Positions 1 to 9,864 of a stretch of 64,000 nt of DNA are shown piece after piece. The stretch comes from Cyanoderma ruficeps. Lineage: Eukaryota > Chordata > Aves > Passeriformes > Timaliidae. Below the pieces are notes generated by a model. It was not told where the DNA came from. It worked only from the letters and a program-made list of their open reading frames with translations, and ran no database searches. Positions within the stretch are counted from its first letter, which is position 1; each line of letters starts with the position of its first letter. Position numbers and translations under genes: made by a program. The stretch is from positions 7,357,089 to 7,421,088 of the forward strand of contig VZDJ01000219.1 of the NCBI GenBank assembly GCA_008694505.1, written 5' to 3'.

Positions 1-26
1 TTCATGAAGGATGTTCCTGAATGAAG

Positions 27-167
27 GAGCTTCACTTGTGGATGCCCCATCCCTGGAAGTGTTCAAGCCAGGTTGGATGGGGCCCTGTGCATCCCAGTCT
101 AGGAGGTTGGAACTGGATGACCCTTAAGATCCCTTCCAACCCAAATCATTCTCTGACTCTGATGACA
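27..167 (+). mobile_element. CR1 LINE 3' end
   Basis: The segment follows the 3' untranslated end of avian CR1 in order: GGATGCCCCATCCCTGGAAG, then TTCAAGCCAGGTTGGATGGG, then GGTTGGAACTGGATGACC, then CCCTTCCAACCCAAATCATT, ending in degenerate copies of the octamer-like ATTCTATGA tail. The usual stretch between 'CAGTCTAG' and 'GAGGTTGG' is shortened. CR1 elements are nearly always 5'-truncated, so only this tail is expected. The 26 bases before it may also belong to the element but align poorly. Confidence 0.9.
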
Positions 168-2569
168 GAATCAACAGCCCCAACTATGATGGACACTTTC
201 ATCACGTGATAGCTTTTACAAACTGAGCAAGGTGTTTAAAATAACCTGCTGGGTGTTCAAATTGTTGGTGACAACCAGGATGAGCATTTCTGTTTGCAGC
301 AACTGCTGCACGTTTTTCTCTGGTTTGCTCCCATTAACCCGCCCTCAGTTCTGCATAATGATTTTTGATGTACTGTTCTTTTTTTTTTCCCTTAGAATGG
401 ATAAAATGTCAGAGACAATTAAGACAAATTAAATGATGTTAGAAACTGGAATGAAAACTGCGCATTGGTAATGGCTCACAGGGTTTCTGATCTAAAATGT
501 GTACAACCCTCTCCCACACTCAGCAGCTGGTTATGTCATGGGCTGGTTGCCCACAACTGCTTCTTCCTCATGCAGTACTAAAAATTTTCAAATATTGGCT
601 GAAACTGACTAAAGGGCTGCAAAGTTGTTCTTTTCAACAGCAGCACATTTGGTTTCACCTTTTTGCAAAGGTTTCTTCAACAGTACTTGGAACTAGATTT
701 TCCTTGAAGCTACAAATGAAGTACAAAGAAATGCCTGTGTGCTCCCAGGGACAGTGCATTGCTCATAATCCAGTATAATTCATACAGTCTCTTTCCAGTC
801 ATTAGTTATGCTTTTTAATAAGTATTTGAAAGACTTGAGACATTGTAACTAATTTAGTTGTCTCTACAGAAAATTGTGTCCCTAAATATCAAAGTTAGAT
901 AAGTTGATTTTATTCAACTGCTCTTTGTCGCCCTATATGTTTTGACCATTGGGATTTGTATATCTAAGTGGAACATCAGTATTTTATGCATAACTTCTAT
1001 TTTATAACTTTGATATTAGGAGTATTATCCCTTTATTTCATAATGATGTTATTCCCATTATGGTAAATTAAAAAAAAATCACATGACTCAGAACAAATTT
1101 CTGAAAACTTGGAAAATAAACCAAGAACCAGCAATGTATTTAATCATTATGCAAATTGTTATTCGCTGTAAAGCAGTTCCCATGTGGGGAAGCAGTGGTA
1201 GCATTTGATTTTTTTTTATGTGGGTGTTGTTCCTCAGACACAACCCCCAAATGATCAGCTAAAAAGAACCAGTGATGGTGTCAAAAACAGCTACTGCAGA
1301 TGTACTGTCACAGCAACAAGGGTAATGAAAGTGAAGTCACATTGCCAATGGCTTTATAACCTTCAGGATAATGTGTTTGGCTTTCAAGCTGCCTAAAAAA
1401 AATTGCTTGCTAAGCACGTAATTTGAATTTTTGACTGAAAATTAAGATGTGGAAAGAGTTTAGCAGCTCTCCTTTCAAGTTTTTTTTTCAGTATTACACC
1501 TATTTAGAATGTGATTTATTAACAATTCTATTCTCAATACTATAGAGAACCTGCAGGGGCCATTCCCTGATAATATTTCTAATTATAAACTGAGATAAAG
1601 GCATGGTGGTTTTGGTAAGTGGAAAACAAGCAAATGCTCATCAGTGAGAAAGCATCATTAGGCCAGGTTGTGACCTGTGAATCTTCATTTCACACAGAGG
1701 GCACTTCTGTTATTTTTGTGCATCAATTGGGACCTTGTAAGGCTCACCAGAGGCAGTGAGTTAACCTGGCTGTCCAGCTGGGAATTCATGCCTAGTGTGA
1801 GTTCAGAGATCAGAGGTAATGCTGCTTTGAGGAATTGCACCTGGAAGGAGAGGAGATATGTTTTTGTTATCTCTGACTGGGCACTGGTGAGTTGGGCAAA
1901 GTGGGAGCTGATGGTTCCCACTGCAGTGTCCAGTCTGGACTTGGAGCTGTGGCACATCCAGCACATCCACATCCAGCCCAGCAGGGATCACTGAGTCCAT
2001 CCCTTGGGAGTTTTGCCTTTTTGACCTTGTGAGATCTTTGTCCAGCCTGCAGCATAACCTGCCGTGACCAATGGGACACACTGAAGTGGGAAAAGCTTTG
2101 TGAATGTGAAGTTAGAGAGAATTATTGAATTCAAGCAGGGATAACAGGCTCTTTAGCACATGCTAATGAGTGGGAGAGTTCAGGCAGAAGTGCATTGTAG
2201 TTCTGAAGTTAGTCTGCCAAAAGGGAGAGCGGGGAATAATAAAATCCAGGCACTTTTCCCCTTCCACTCCCCAGTTTTAGATGTTTCAGCACAGGCCAGC
2301 ACAGACAGTTGTGTGATTGTCCCAGCCACCCAAATATATCAGCTCTGTCAGCTCTGTCAGCCATGTGTGCTGGCACTGGGCTGTGCCACTCCAGCTCTGT
2401 AGCTGCTGCCTCACAGCTGGCCCTCATTCATCCTGCTTGGAGCACAGGCAGAGAAAATGAGCATCTGTTTGCCCTCAACATTGGAGACATACACTCCGGC
2501 TTCATTCTTTTGGATAAACAAAGTGGGGTTTTCTAAGAAATATTTTTAATTCTTACTATATTTCCCTTT

Positions 2570-2680
2570 TTACAAAAAATCCTAAAAACTAAAAAAACCA
2601 AACAAAAAAAACCCCCCAAAACCCCTAAAACCAACCAACCAAAAACCCAAAAATTTAAACAACCAACTGCAAAACCCAAG
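2570..2680. repeat. A/C-rich low-complexity tract
   Basis: The + strand here is almost entirely A and C, in runs such as AAAACCCCT and CCAACCAACC, with hardly any G. It is not a regular microsatellite. Such patches recur through the window. Confidence 0.85.
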
Positions 2681-3402
2681 AGAGCGGGAAGAGCACCAGG
2701 AGAGCAGCATTTCTATATAAAAGCCCATGTGATTGAGTTTTAAAGAAGGACAATTCTTATTCTAGCTGATCTGGGCTCAGGGGTAAAGAATTATTTTTTT
2801 TTCCAAATATTTTAATTGAATTTTTAAAATTGTTGCCACTCCAGTGAATGATTGTGAGTATGGGTAAGAAAAGTCTATGCTGAAAGTTTCACCTGCCACT
2901 TTCTCACTATTATTCATGGCAGCTTCTGGAAAAGTCTTTCAGCAGAAGAGGAGTAGCAAATCTTTCCTAATATAGCAGAAAAAAAACCCCAACCAAACCA
3001 AAGAAAAACTTCTAAATTTTGAAAATAAGAAAGTCAGTAATATTCTGCGCCCTTAATATGGCCAGAGGTAGGTTTTGCACATTTGTGTTAGCTGAGTGAA
3101 AGTCTGTGCACTGACAACTTGAGTCATGGGAAATCTGAGATTGTAAGATATGGTCAAGGGTCTTTTCAATGCCATACACATCTGAGGGCTAATTTGGATG
3201 TTTACTTATGAATTTATACCATTATTAATAAAGCACTGTTAATGTACTCCTTCAGTAAATCCAGATATTCCTGGCCTTTCTGGAACATTTCTCACTAAAC
3301 TTAAAGCTTTCCCATACAAAATTTAAAACTAAGTATCTCCAGCAGCATTACTATTTCACTAAGCCAAAGCATCCTGTTTGGATGGAGTTCTCTGATTCCT
3401 GG

Positions 3403-3423
3403 GAGAGAGAGAGAGAGAGAGAG
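3403..3423. repeat. (GA)n microsatellite
   Basis: About ten uninterrupted GA dinucleotides. Confidence 0.95.
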
Positions 3424-3525
3424 CACAGAATTGGTTAGACACATCTTAACATAGAGATCTCATTGGGAGCTTTGTTCACTGAAGTACTCAGTGGGTAAAA
3501 TACATTCTCTTCCTCTTAAGCAAGT

Positions 3526-3552
3526 AAAAAAATAAATAGATAAATAAATAAT
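3526..3552. repeat. (AAAT)n microsatellite, imperfect
   Basis: A short A run passes into AAAT repeats interrupted once by AGAT. Confidence 0.85.
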
Positions 3553-4890
3553 GCGTAATTTGCTGACACAAGCTATTTGCTTAAAACAGGCAATAGGCCT
3601 TGGGGAGATATTTATGACAGGCTGGATTGACTTTAGCAGGCAGCAGCTGACGCCTTAACACTGCTTGGTGTTGGAATGATCTGCACTGCAAGGTAGAGAG
3701 GCAGAAAATCCAGCTGCATCTTTCTGGAGCTAATTTTAACAAAAACCATGAGCTGGTGATTACCACTTTTTCCAGCTGGGTCCTTATGAGGGTAAATGGT
3801 TTATTCATAGATGGAAAGTGGAAGAGGGAAATGCTAAGCAGGCTGCAAAGCAGTGTTAATAAATGTCCCTCCTGGAGATACGTACAAATTTAAACTGGTG
3901 TTGGCTAGGAGGGGGTGAAATTTGCTTCCTTGGGGGTCTCTGTGAGTCCTCCTTTGTGTGGGAGGTTCCTCAGGAGGGGCCTGTGATGAGCCTTTCCTGG
4001 TGACTCTGCGCCAGTTCTGAGGGATCCTCCCAGGCCTTGGGGGAATGAACTGATCTGAGCTGGTTCTGAGAGGTACAAAATCAGGGGAATGTTTTCAGTC
4101 AGCATCTCATTTCTGCTTGAGTCATACAAATAAGTTATAAGCTCAATTAATGCAACAAATATAAATATTTATGAACCCATTTAGCTAATGTTTGGCTGTA
4201 TTTATAAATAAGAGCATCTTGCAAGAGCTTCTTTTTGACAAGTAAATAAAGTGTAGAGAGTGTTTGCGTGTTAAATTATCCATGCTTCATTAACTCTTCC
4301 AAAATATCAAGTCTTAGGTAGTAACTAAATTCAAAGTGACAAAAGAGTAGGATTAGTGGGAATAACTTTAATACTTAAACTTCAGGAGAACAAGAAATTG
4401 TTGTTTACTTTCTTAGTTGGTAGGGGGAAAGAGGATAAATGTGTTTGGTTTTCCCGTTAATTTAATTCTTTTTAAACTGCATTGTTATTGTAATGATGGG
4501 AGGGGTAACAGGAGAGGAGAGCAGTCTCATATTAATGTCCTGGTCTTAGGGACAATTTCTACTTGCTGAATTTTCTGTGGTGACTAACAGGAAATTGTAT
4601 TAGACCCAGGTCTACATCAGACTTGATTTTTTTGCAAATCAGAACACAATCTATGAATTCTGATAAATCTAAGGGTTCCAGTGGATGAGATTTTTGACTC
4701 TTCTGACTTTTTGTGAACTGTTAAACTAGTGTTTTTAACATGCCCTTAGCATACTTAGTTTAAGATATGAATATTCTCTTGATTGACTTCGTTGATGGCA
4801 CATCAATCTATGTTGGCTGGATTTGACAGCCACATATTGAATGATAAAGGATCATTTTGGTCTTCTTAAGAAACAACAATTTATTATGCA

Positions 4891-5026
4891 TGGTGTGGTG
4901 AAATGGATTTTAGAACATGGTGCTCGTGATGCCAAGGTCACCGTCTCGATCCCCATGTGGGCCATTCACTTAAGAGTTGAACTTCATGATCCTCATCAGT
5001 CCCTTCCAGCTCTGTGATTCTGTGAA
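4891..5026 (+). mobile_element. TguSINE1-like SINE (tRNA-Ile head, CR1-type tail)
   Basis: The 5' part (about 4891-4963) follows a tRNA-Ile body: TTAGAACATGGTGCT aligns to the D-arm/anticodon region, GCCAAGGTCA to the variable region and TCGATCCCCATG to the T-arm with the B box, ending in GGGCCA. The 3' part continues directly as GGGCCATTCACTTAAGAGTT, then CCCTTCCAGCTCTGTGATTC, which is the CR1-type 3' end used for reverse transcription in trans. This head-plus-tail structure is that of TguSINE1, a SINE described from zebra finch and early passerine evolution. The B box is mutated (CGTCTCGATCC), so transcription is unlikely. No clear target-site duplication was seen, as expected for CR1-mobilised elements. 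Confidence 0.85.
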
Positions 5027-5465
5027 GATGTGTTTGCTCTAATCTCTTGGTTGCTCAGATCAACGTAATAAAAATGCAATGAGAAGAACCAAGGCCCCAG
5101 TCTAGCAATTTATATTGGCTTTTATAATTTTCCTTTCATTTGTTATGTTCACACCTGATTCCTAAGTTAAATATCCTGAGGGTAAAATCTAGGAGAAGGG
5201 TTCCGTGATGCCAAGTGGTGACCAGATTGAAAAGGCAGCTCCTGTCCCAAGCCTTGCAATGTAATTAGGGTGGGGGAAGTCAGTGGTGAGCTCCTTTCTG
5301 TGTGAGTGGCCCCTGGGCTCCTTGGCCTGCTCTCCCAGGCTGTTGCCCACCTCAGGCAGGCAATAGATTTTATAAAGGGGGCAGAAAAGGATCTTGCCAA
5401 AGGCCTTATGCCAGCCCTAGTGAGAAGAGAACAGAACTCTAGATTTCCTCAAGAATTGCATTGGG

Positions 5466-5543
5466 CCTGGTTTCACGGGAGTTGAATTTCTCCTGGTTTG
5501 ACGGGAGTTGAATTTCTCCTGGTTTGGCGGGAGTTGAATTTCT
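5466..5543. repeat. 26-bp minisatellite, three copies
   Basis: Three adjacent 26-bp units (5466-5491, 5492-5517, 5518-5543) share CCTGGTTT, then a variable position, then CGGGAGTTGAATTTCT. They differ only at positions 9 and 10 of the unit (CA, GA, GG), so they are almost identical. Directly after them comes TTTCCTGAAATTGGGAGTGG, which may be a decayed partial copy. Confidence 0.95.
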
Positions 5544-6969
5544 TTTCCTGAAATTGGGAGTGGAATATTTAAGCTGTGATGTCAGACTCGGAGTCCATAA
5601 GGAGCCAGTTGCAGAGGCCAAGCCAACACATCACTTTTCTGTAACACTGAGTTGAGCTAAGGGGGCTCAGATACAGCCTTGGCTTGCAGTATCAGCTCTT
5701 CTCTTTTCATGCATGATTTTAGGTGTGCAGAGTCCCTTCAGTTAATTAAAAGATTGACTTAGCCATATGCAATCGCTGAACTGTAGGCAAAACCTTCAAA
5801 GTGTGAATTCTATGCAAGAAAGATACTTTCAAATATTTGTTCATCAAAAATATTTCTCAGTTGCTGTCACCTGCTGCACTGAAGTGGCCCTGTGCCTGCT
5901 TTTGCATTCCCTTCAAAGTCCATCCGATAAACAGTCTTTAAAGTCAGCTAGGAAAAAAATTATGTCTCTCTTATACCAGATATGTACAGATGAGTGTGTG
6001 GAAAAACACTTTATGGTGGTTTTGTCTGTGAAAAGGGAATGAAAAAGCCTTTTTTGATGCTCTACAAGAAAGAAACATGTTAGTAGAATGGCATTTGGCT
6101 AATAGTGCAGCAGATAAAAACTGGGTCATGGCAGCAAAGAGAGAGAGCAAATTGTTTCATTTGGGGGTGAAGGTCATCTGAAATAAGTGATTTCACATTT
6201 AAAAGGCCACTGAGGAGAAAATTGATGAATGTTAACCTAATTTTGTACTGCTTTATTTCATTCTTTTTTCTTTTCTCATTTGTAATGCTTACGTGTTCAG
6301 GAAGTTGAGGTAGGTTTCTCCATTTTAACTTGTAAATATCCATAGAGTGAATACAAATATTTACAATATATCACAATTCATTCAATGCTTTAAACTCTTA
6401 TGATCAACTGTTAATATTGTTACCAATGAAAGGCACTGATACATGTTAATTCTTAATGTGTTAATATTGATTAATTAACATGTTAATATGAAAATTGTGT
6501 AAGTTTCATTTGTTACAGAAGGCATAAGGGATTTTTAGCACATTAGTATCAACCCTAGTAGAATGCTCAGAAATGTATAGATTTTTTTTTTTCCTCTCAG
6601 GAAGGTGCCTTACTGAATGGGAAATTTAAATCTCTTAAATCAAGTTGATTGTATTTATACATATATATGTGCTGCTTCTCTGTTGGAAGAAGTTACAGTG
6701 AAATGATGATATTCCTTCAGAGACAATCAGAGTTCCACCTTCTAACAAAAGTCATTTGAGGACATTGTTATAAATCTCAGCCCCTTCCTGAGTACTGGCA
6801 CAAAGCCCTGTCTGCTTCTGAGTCAGAGCTCGAGGTTGTATTTAAATGTGACACAGATTTTCTGCTCACCATATCCACAGGGTGAGTTTCACCTTTATGG
6901 TGCCATAACCCTTCAGTCTCAGTTCTTGCTGGCCTGGATGCTGAAGTGAAGCCCTGGTGCTGTATTTTG
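5544..6969. other. Intronic sequence, no gene seen
   Basis: No exon or known repeat was recognised. The segment right after the minisatellite has a TATTTAAG motif near 5570 and could be a worn LTR or promoter-like remnant, but no terminal motifs support that. The TGTTAAT cluster at 6409-6487 is described as a finding. Confidence 0.5.
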
Positions 6970-7507
6970 TGTCATTTTGGTTTAATCCAGGTACCACCCA
7001 ACTCATACCCTCACCCTCCCCATTACCTGGGTGGCACAGGGAGGAAGACTAGGAGGAAAAAAGGTAAACCCCATGAGTTGTGATAAGAACTGCATTATTA
7101 CTATTATTATTATTATTNNNTATTATTATTATTATCACAAAAAGATATATGAGTAAACCATAAGAAAGACCAGTAGTGCCCAATACAATTTTCACCACCT
7201 GCCCAGCAGTGCCCAGCTGGCCCCCCGTACTGACCATCTTCCCCCCAGCCAACTCACCCCAGTTTATATTCTGGGCTTTAAGGTGTGGAATATCCCTTCA
7301 GCCACTTTGGGTCACTTGTCATGGTCATTCTTTCTCCTGGCTCATCTCTGAAGAAACCTGGGAAACTGAAAAGTCTTTGGCTTGGAATAAACGCTCCTCA
7401 GCAACAACTAAAACATCAGTGTGCTATCAACATTATTCTCATCCCAAATCAGCACTGGACCAGCTGCTAAGAGGAAAATTAATTCTATCCCAGCTGAAAC
7501 CAGGACA
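6970..7507 (-). mobile_element. Solo LTR of an avian endogenous retrovirus (minus strand)
   Basis: On the minus strand the element begins TGTCCTGGTTTCAGCTGGGA (at 7507) and ends with ...TTAAACCAAAATGACA (at 6970), so it has TG...CA ends. In between it has the landmarks of a widespread avian LTR family: TTTTAGTTGTTGCTGAG, a GGGATATTCCACACC block, a TATA box (TATAAACTGGGG, on the + strand at 7257-7269), and a run of ATT trinucleotides before the 3' part. The run is broken by three N (7118-7120). No retroviral gag/pol/env sequence flanks it, so it is a solo LTR left by recombination. The flanking five bases do not match as a target duplication. ERVL versus ERVK class is not certain. Confidence 0.85.
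7094..7136. repeat. (ATT)n tract with 3-base assembly ambiguity
   Basis: The trinucleotide run is interrupted by N at 7118-7120. It is the internal trinucleotide region of the surrounding LTR, also present (as imperfect ATT/ACT/ATC) in the copy at 22.5 kb. Confidence 0.95.
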
Positions 7508-9780
7508 GTTGTCCAACTGGCATAAGTTATTTTGAACTGCCATTGGCTGTATTGCTCTAATGTATGTATAGTCATTAATTACTCCCATAAATAATAACGG
7601 GGTTTATATATTGAAAATCTCAAAGGTTTTCTCTATTCAGCCTTTTTGGGGTTTTTTCACGTATTTTTTTCTTGTGTATTTTCTATGTTATCACACTGTG
7701 GTTTCAGGCACATTCTAAAATAAACATAATTTCAATTTTCAAAATGGAATCCTGAACCGGTCTGCATGGAGGAGAAGAGGAAGGATAATAGATCTACAGA
7801 AGAGATGACTGTGTTGTAGGTTTTTTTGTGAGGAAGGTGCATTTTTTTGTAAAATATTCCTTTGACACTGAAATTGAGATAAACCCCCTTTCCAATCCTT
7901 AATTCAAAACTGGTTCCATATGCCACCAGTGTAAGAAATCCTTGTTGGGAGTTGAATTATTTAACAGTTTCTGATGCTGAAAACCCAGCAGCAAAGCAAC
8001 ACCTTGGAAAAAATGTAAGGAGGCACAAAAAGAATATTTTGTTGCTGAAAAAAAATCTGCTATAAAAGCTGAAAACCCAACACATTCTGAAAAGTGATTA
8101 ATGCTTGTTGAATTTAGCAGTACATCATCATCAGTTACAAAGCATTGTATAACCATGAGGGGGTTTTTGTATTAGCAAAGCTGTGAAATTCAAAGGCAAG
8201 CCTGCGATTCTATTTCTGGTGCCAAGCCTTGTACTTGTGAAGAAAAAAAGTATGGATACTTTTGATGTATCTGAAGTAAATTATGGGTAACAGTCTTTGC
8301 TGTTATTGTGGAACATTATCACTGTCCGTGAAGTCAGTATGACACTGAGCATGAACATATTAAAAAAAATATACATTTCCTCCTGCTAGCCATGCAGAAT
8401 AATTTGACCTGACCCAGCCCATGGTTCCCTGCTCCAGAGCAGGCAGAGAAGAGCAGCAGAACAATCCATGGTTCTCTGTGCTGTCCTTAGTGTTCTGAAA
8501 GGAGCATGAAGTGCATCTCCTGGTGTTCACTGAGGCTGTGGACTCCTCACTCCTGTAGCAGCCTGTTCTGAACCCACAAAGTCATGCTGACTTCCAAGTC
8601 TCCAAAATATTCCAGGTTAGGGTGACTGGATCGCATAAGAGCGTGTGAAATTCAGTGTACTGGAGATAAATGGTAAATGAAGCCCTATAGAAGAAATAAT
8701 TTAGATGTCTTATTCACACAGATGGGTTTTTAGTTACCATCTTGGCAGGAAAAAGAAATCTCAGTGTCATTCTGGACAGCTTGATGAATACATCTCTTTA
8801 GTGGCATCCCTCAGGAAATGAATATAGAATACTGGATATATTAAAAAGGAAACAAAGATTAATATGCAGAAAAATATGACAGTATTGTAGAAGTTTTCTA
8901 TGCTTCCTCACCTCAAGTAGATAATTCTGCTGTTATCACATCCTCTCAAAGAGGGCACAAGTGAGATACACAGAGTATGCTGAAACTGATATGTCAGCTG
9001 GGCTTAACTCCCAGTTCTTCAGCACTCGGGTTGATGGAACTCAGAAGCAGAGAAAACTTTGCCTTCAGATAAATATTTGCTAAGTACATAGAACACAGAT
9101 TGAGCCAACACATGGAAGAGTTTTCCATTCTTTCTGCCAAGAGGCTAGTTTGCAACAGTCATTTTTTGGCCAGGCACTCTGAGAGTCCCTGCTTTGTGCA
9201 GTGTAAAATCCAGTGAGAATTGTGTAGAACAGAACCACAACATTCACAGCACAATGATCTCCTTCCGTCAGATTTCAAAAAACTTCTAAAGTTTAGTAGT
9301 GGGAACGGTGACAAAAATACTCACTGCAAGTACTCCTGGAAGTTTTTGTACTATTTAAGTGTAATGTTTGCAATATTACTCCTGTATTCTATATGTTCAC
9401 AATGGTGTGATTTACATATGTCCAAATGGATGTATTTACTTTGCTGACCTTTTACCACACCAGGATGGTGTGGATCATGTTATGCTACCTGAACAATATC
9501 TTTCTTGTCAAAGACTGTAGACTAACATCAAATAATACAGAGTTGTTATAAAATATTTAATAATGCCCACACTTTCAGAAACAATCCAAAGAAACATTCA
9601 AGGTACTGAATCTGAGGAGTTCTTTATTTTTTAATTTCAACCTGCATTAAATACTCTTTAGGACACAACCTGTTGATAATCTTATCTGATTGGAGCTAAA
9701 TCTGTTAGAATCAAAGCACAAGTCGATTCATTTAGTTGTGTGAAATAGTACTGAAAATACTGATTGTATTTTGCCTGAGA
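7508..9780. other. Intronic sequence immediately upstream of the SPOCK1 exon
   Basis: No additional exon or clear transposon was recognised between the solo LTR and the acceptor region. ORFs of up to 85 codons occur on both strands without recognisable domains. Confidence 0.5.
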
Positions 9781-9812
9781 TTTCTTTTCTTTTTTTTTAA
9801 ATCCCCATTTAG
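9781..9812 (+). other. SPOCK1: Splice acceptor and polypyrimidine tract of the SPOCK1 exon
   Basis: A T-rich tract (TTTCTTTTC followed by a run of T) leads into CCCCATTTAG, with the AG at 9811-9812 directly before the first GAT codon. Possible branch-point adenines lie about 35 nt upstream (in CCTGA near 9778) and about 49 nt upstream (in CTGAT near 9763). Neither can be confirmed from sequence alone. Confidence 0.85.
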
Positions 9813-9858
9813 GATGATTATTTCAGAAACTGGAATCCAAACAAGCCGTTTGATCAAG
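9813..9858 (+). CDS. SPOCK1: SPOCK1 (testican-1) internal micro-exon, 46 nt
   Basis: This exon reads as DDYFRNWNPNKPFDQ in frame 1 and leaves one extra G, so it starts in phase 0 and ends in phase 1. It is bounded by a pyrimidine-rich tract ending in TTTAG and by the donor AAG|GTAAAC. The peptide matches testican-1 from memory of the family. Testican-3 differs here (TWSPG in place of NWNPN) and testican-2 is more divergent, so SPOCK1 is the best paralogue. Testican-1 is a secreted chondroitin/heparan sulfate proteoglycan of the SPARC family. It has a unique N-terminal region, a follistatin-like domain, a calcium-binding EC domain, a thyroglobulin type-1 domain and an acidic C-terminus. This exon lies at the end of the N-terminal region (roughly residues 62-76 in the human protein). 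The trailing G fits the next residue, Ala (GCN). Neither flanking coding exon is in the window. The family match is seen; gene identity rests on 15 residues plus splice sites. Confidence 0.92.
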
Positions 9859-9864
9859 GTAAAC
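9859..9864 (+). other. SPOCK1: Splice donor of the SPOCK1 exon
   Basis: GTAAAC follows the exon's terminal AAG. This is a good match to the vertebrate donor consensus at the exon side and at +1 to +4; positions +5 and +6 are weaker. It splits an alanine codon after its first base (phase 1). Confidence 0.85.

Larger units (their letters stand above)
168..4890. other. Intronic sequence with low-complexity patches only
   Basis: No gene, RNA gene or recognisable transposon was seen. The stretch has A/C-rich patches near 2.6 and 3.0 kb, a (GA)n tract at 3.4 kb and an (AAAT)n tract at 3.5 kb. ORFs at 1677-1994 and on the opposite strand overlap in several frames and carry no recognisable domain. 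The part at 4140-4260 is rich in TTAAT/ATTTA motifs but is otherwise unremarkable. Confidence 0.6.
1..9812 (+). other. SPOCK1: SPOCK1 intron upstream of the micro-exon (partial)
   Basis: No segment here encodes the preceding testican-1 exon (the NFLDNDQW...YWNRFRD region), so this is taken as the 3' part of one intron. It holds a CR1 tail, a TguSINE1-like SINE, a 26-bp minisatellite and a solo LTR, each listed separately. The rest looks like unique AT-rich sequence. The intron's 5' end lies outside the window. Confidence 0.75.

Noticed and set aside
4891..4964. A functional tRNA-Ile gene
   Set aside because: The T-arm and B box are mutated and the acceptor stem does not pair. The sequence continues directly into a CR1-type tail, so it is the head of a SINE.
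7049..7252. 67-codon ORF through the (ATT)n tract
   Set aside because: It lies inside a solo LTR and is mostly a trinucleotide-encoded run interrupted by N.
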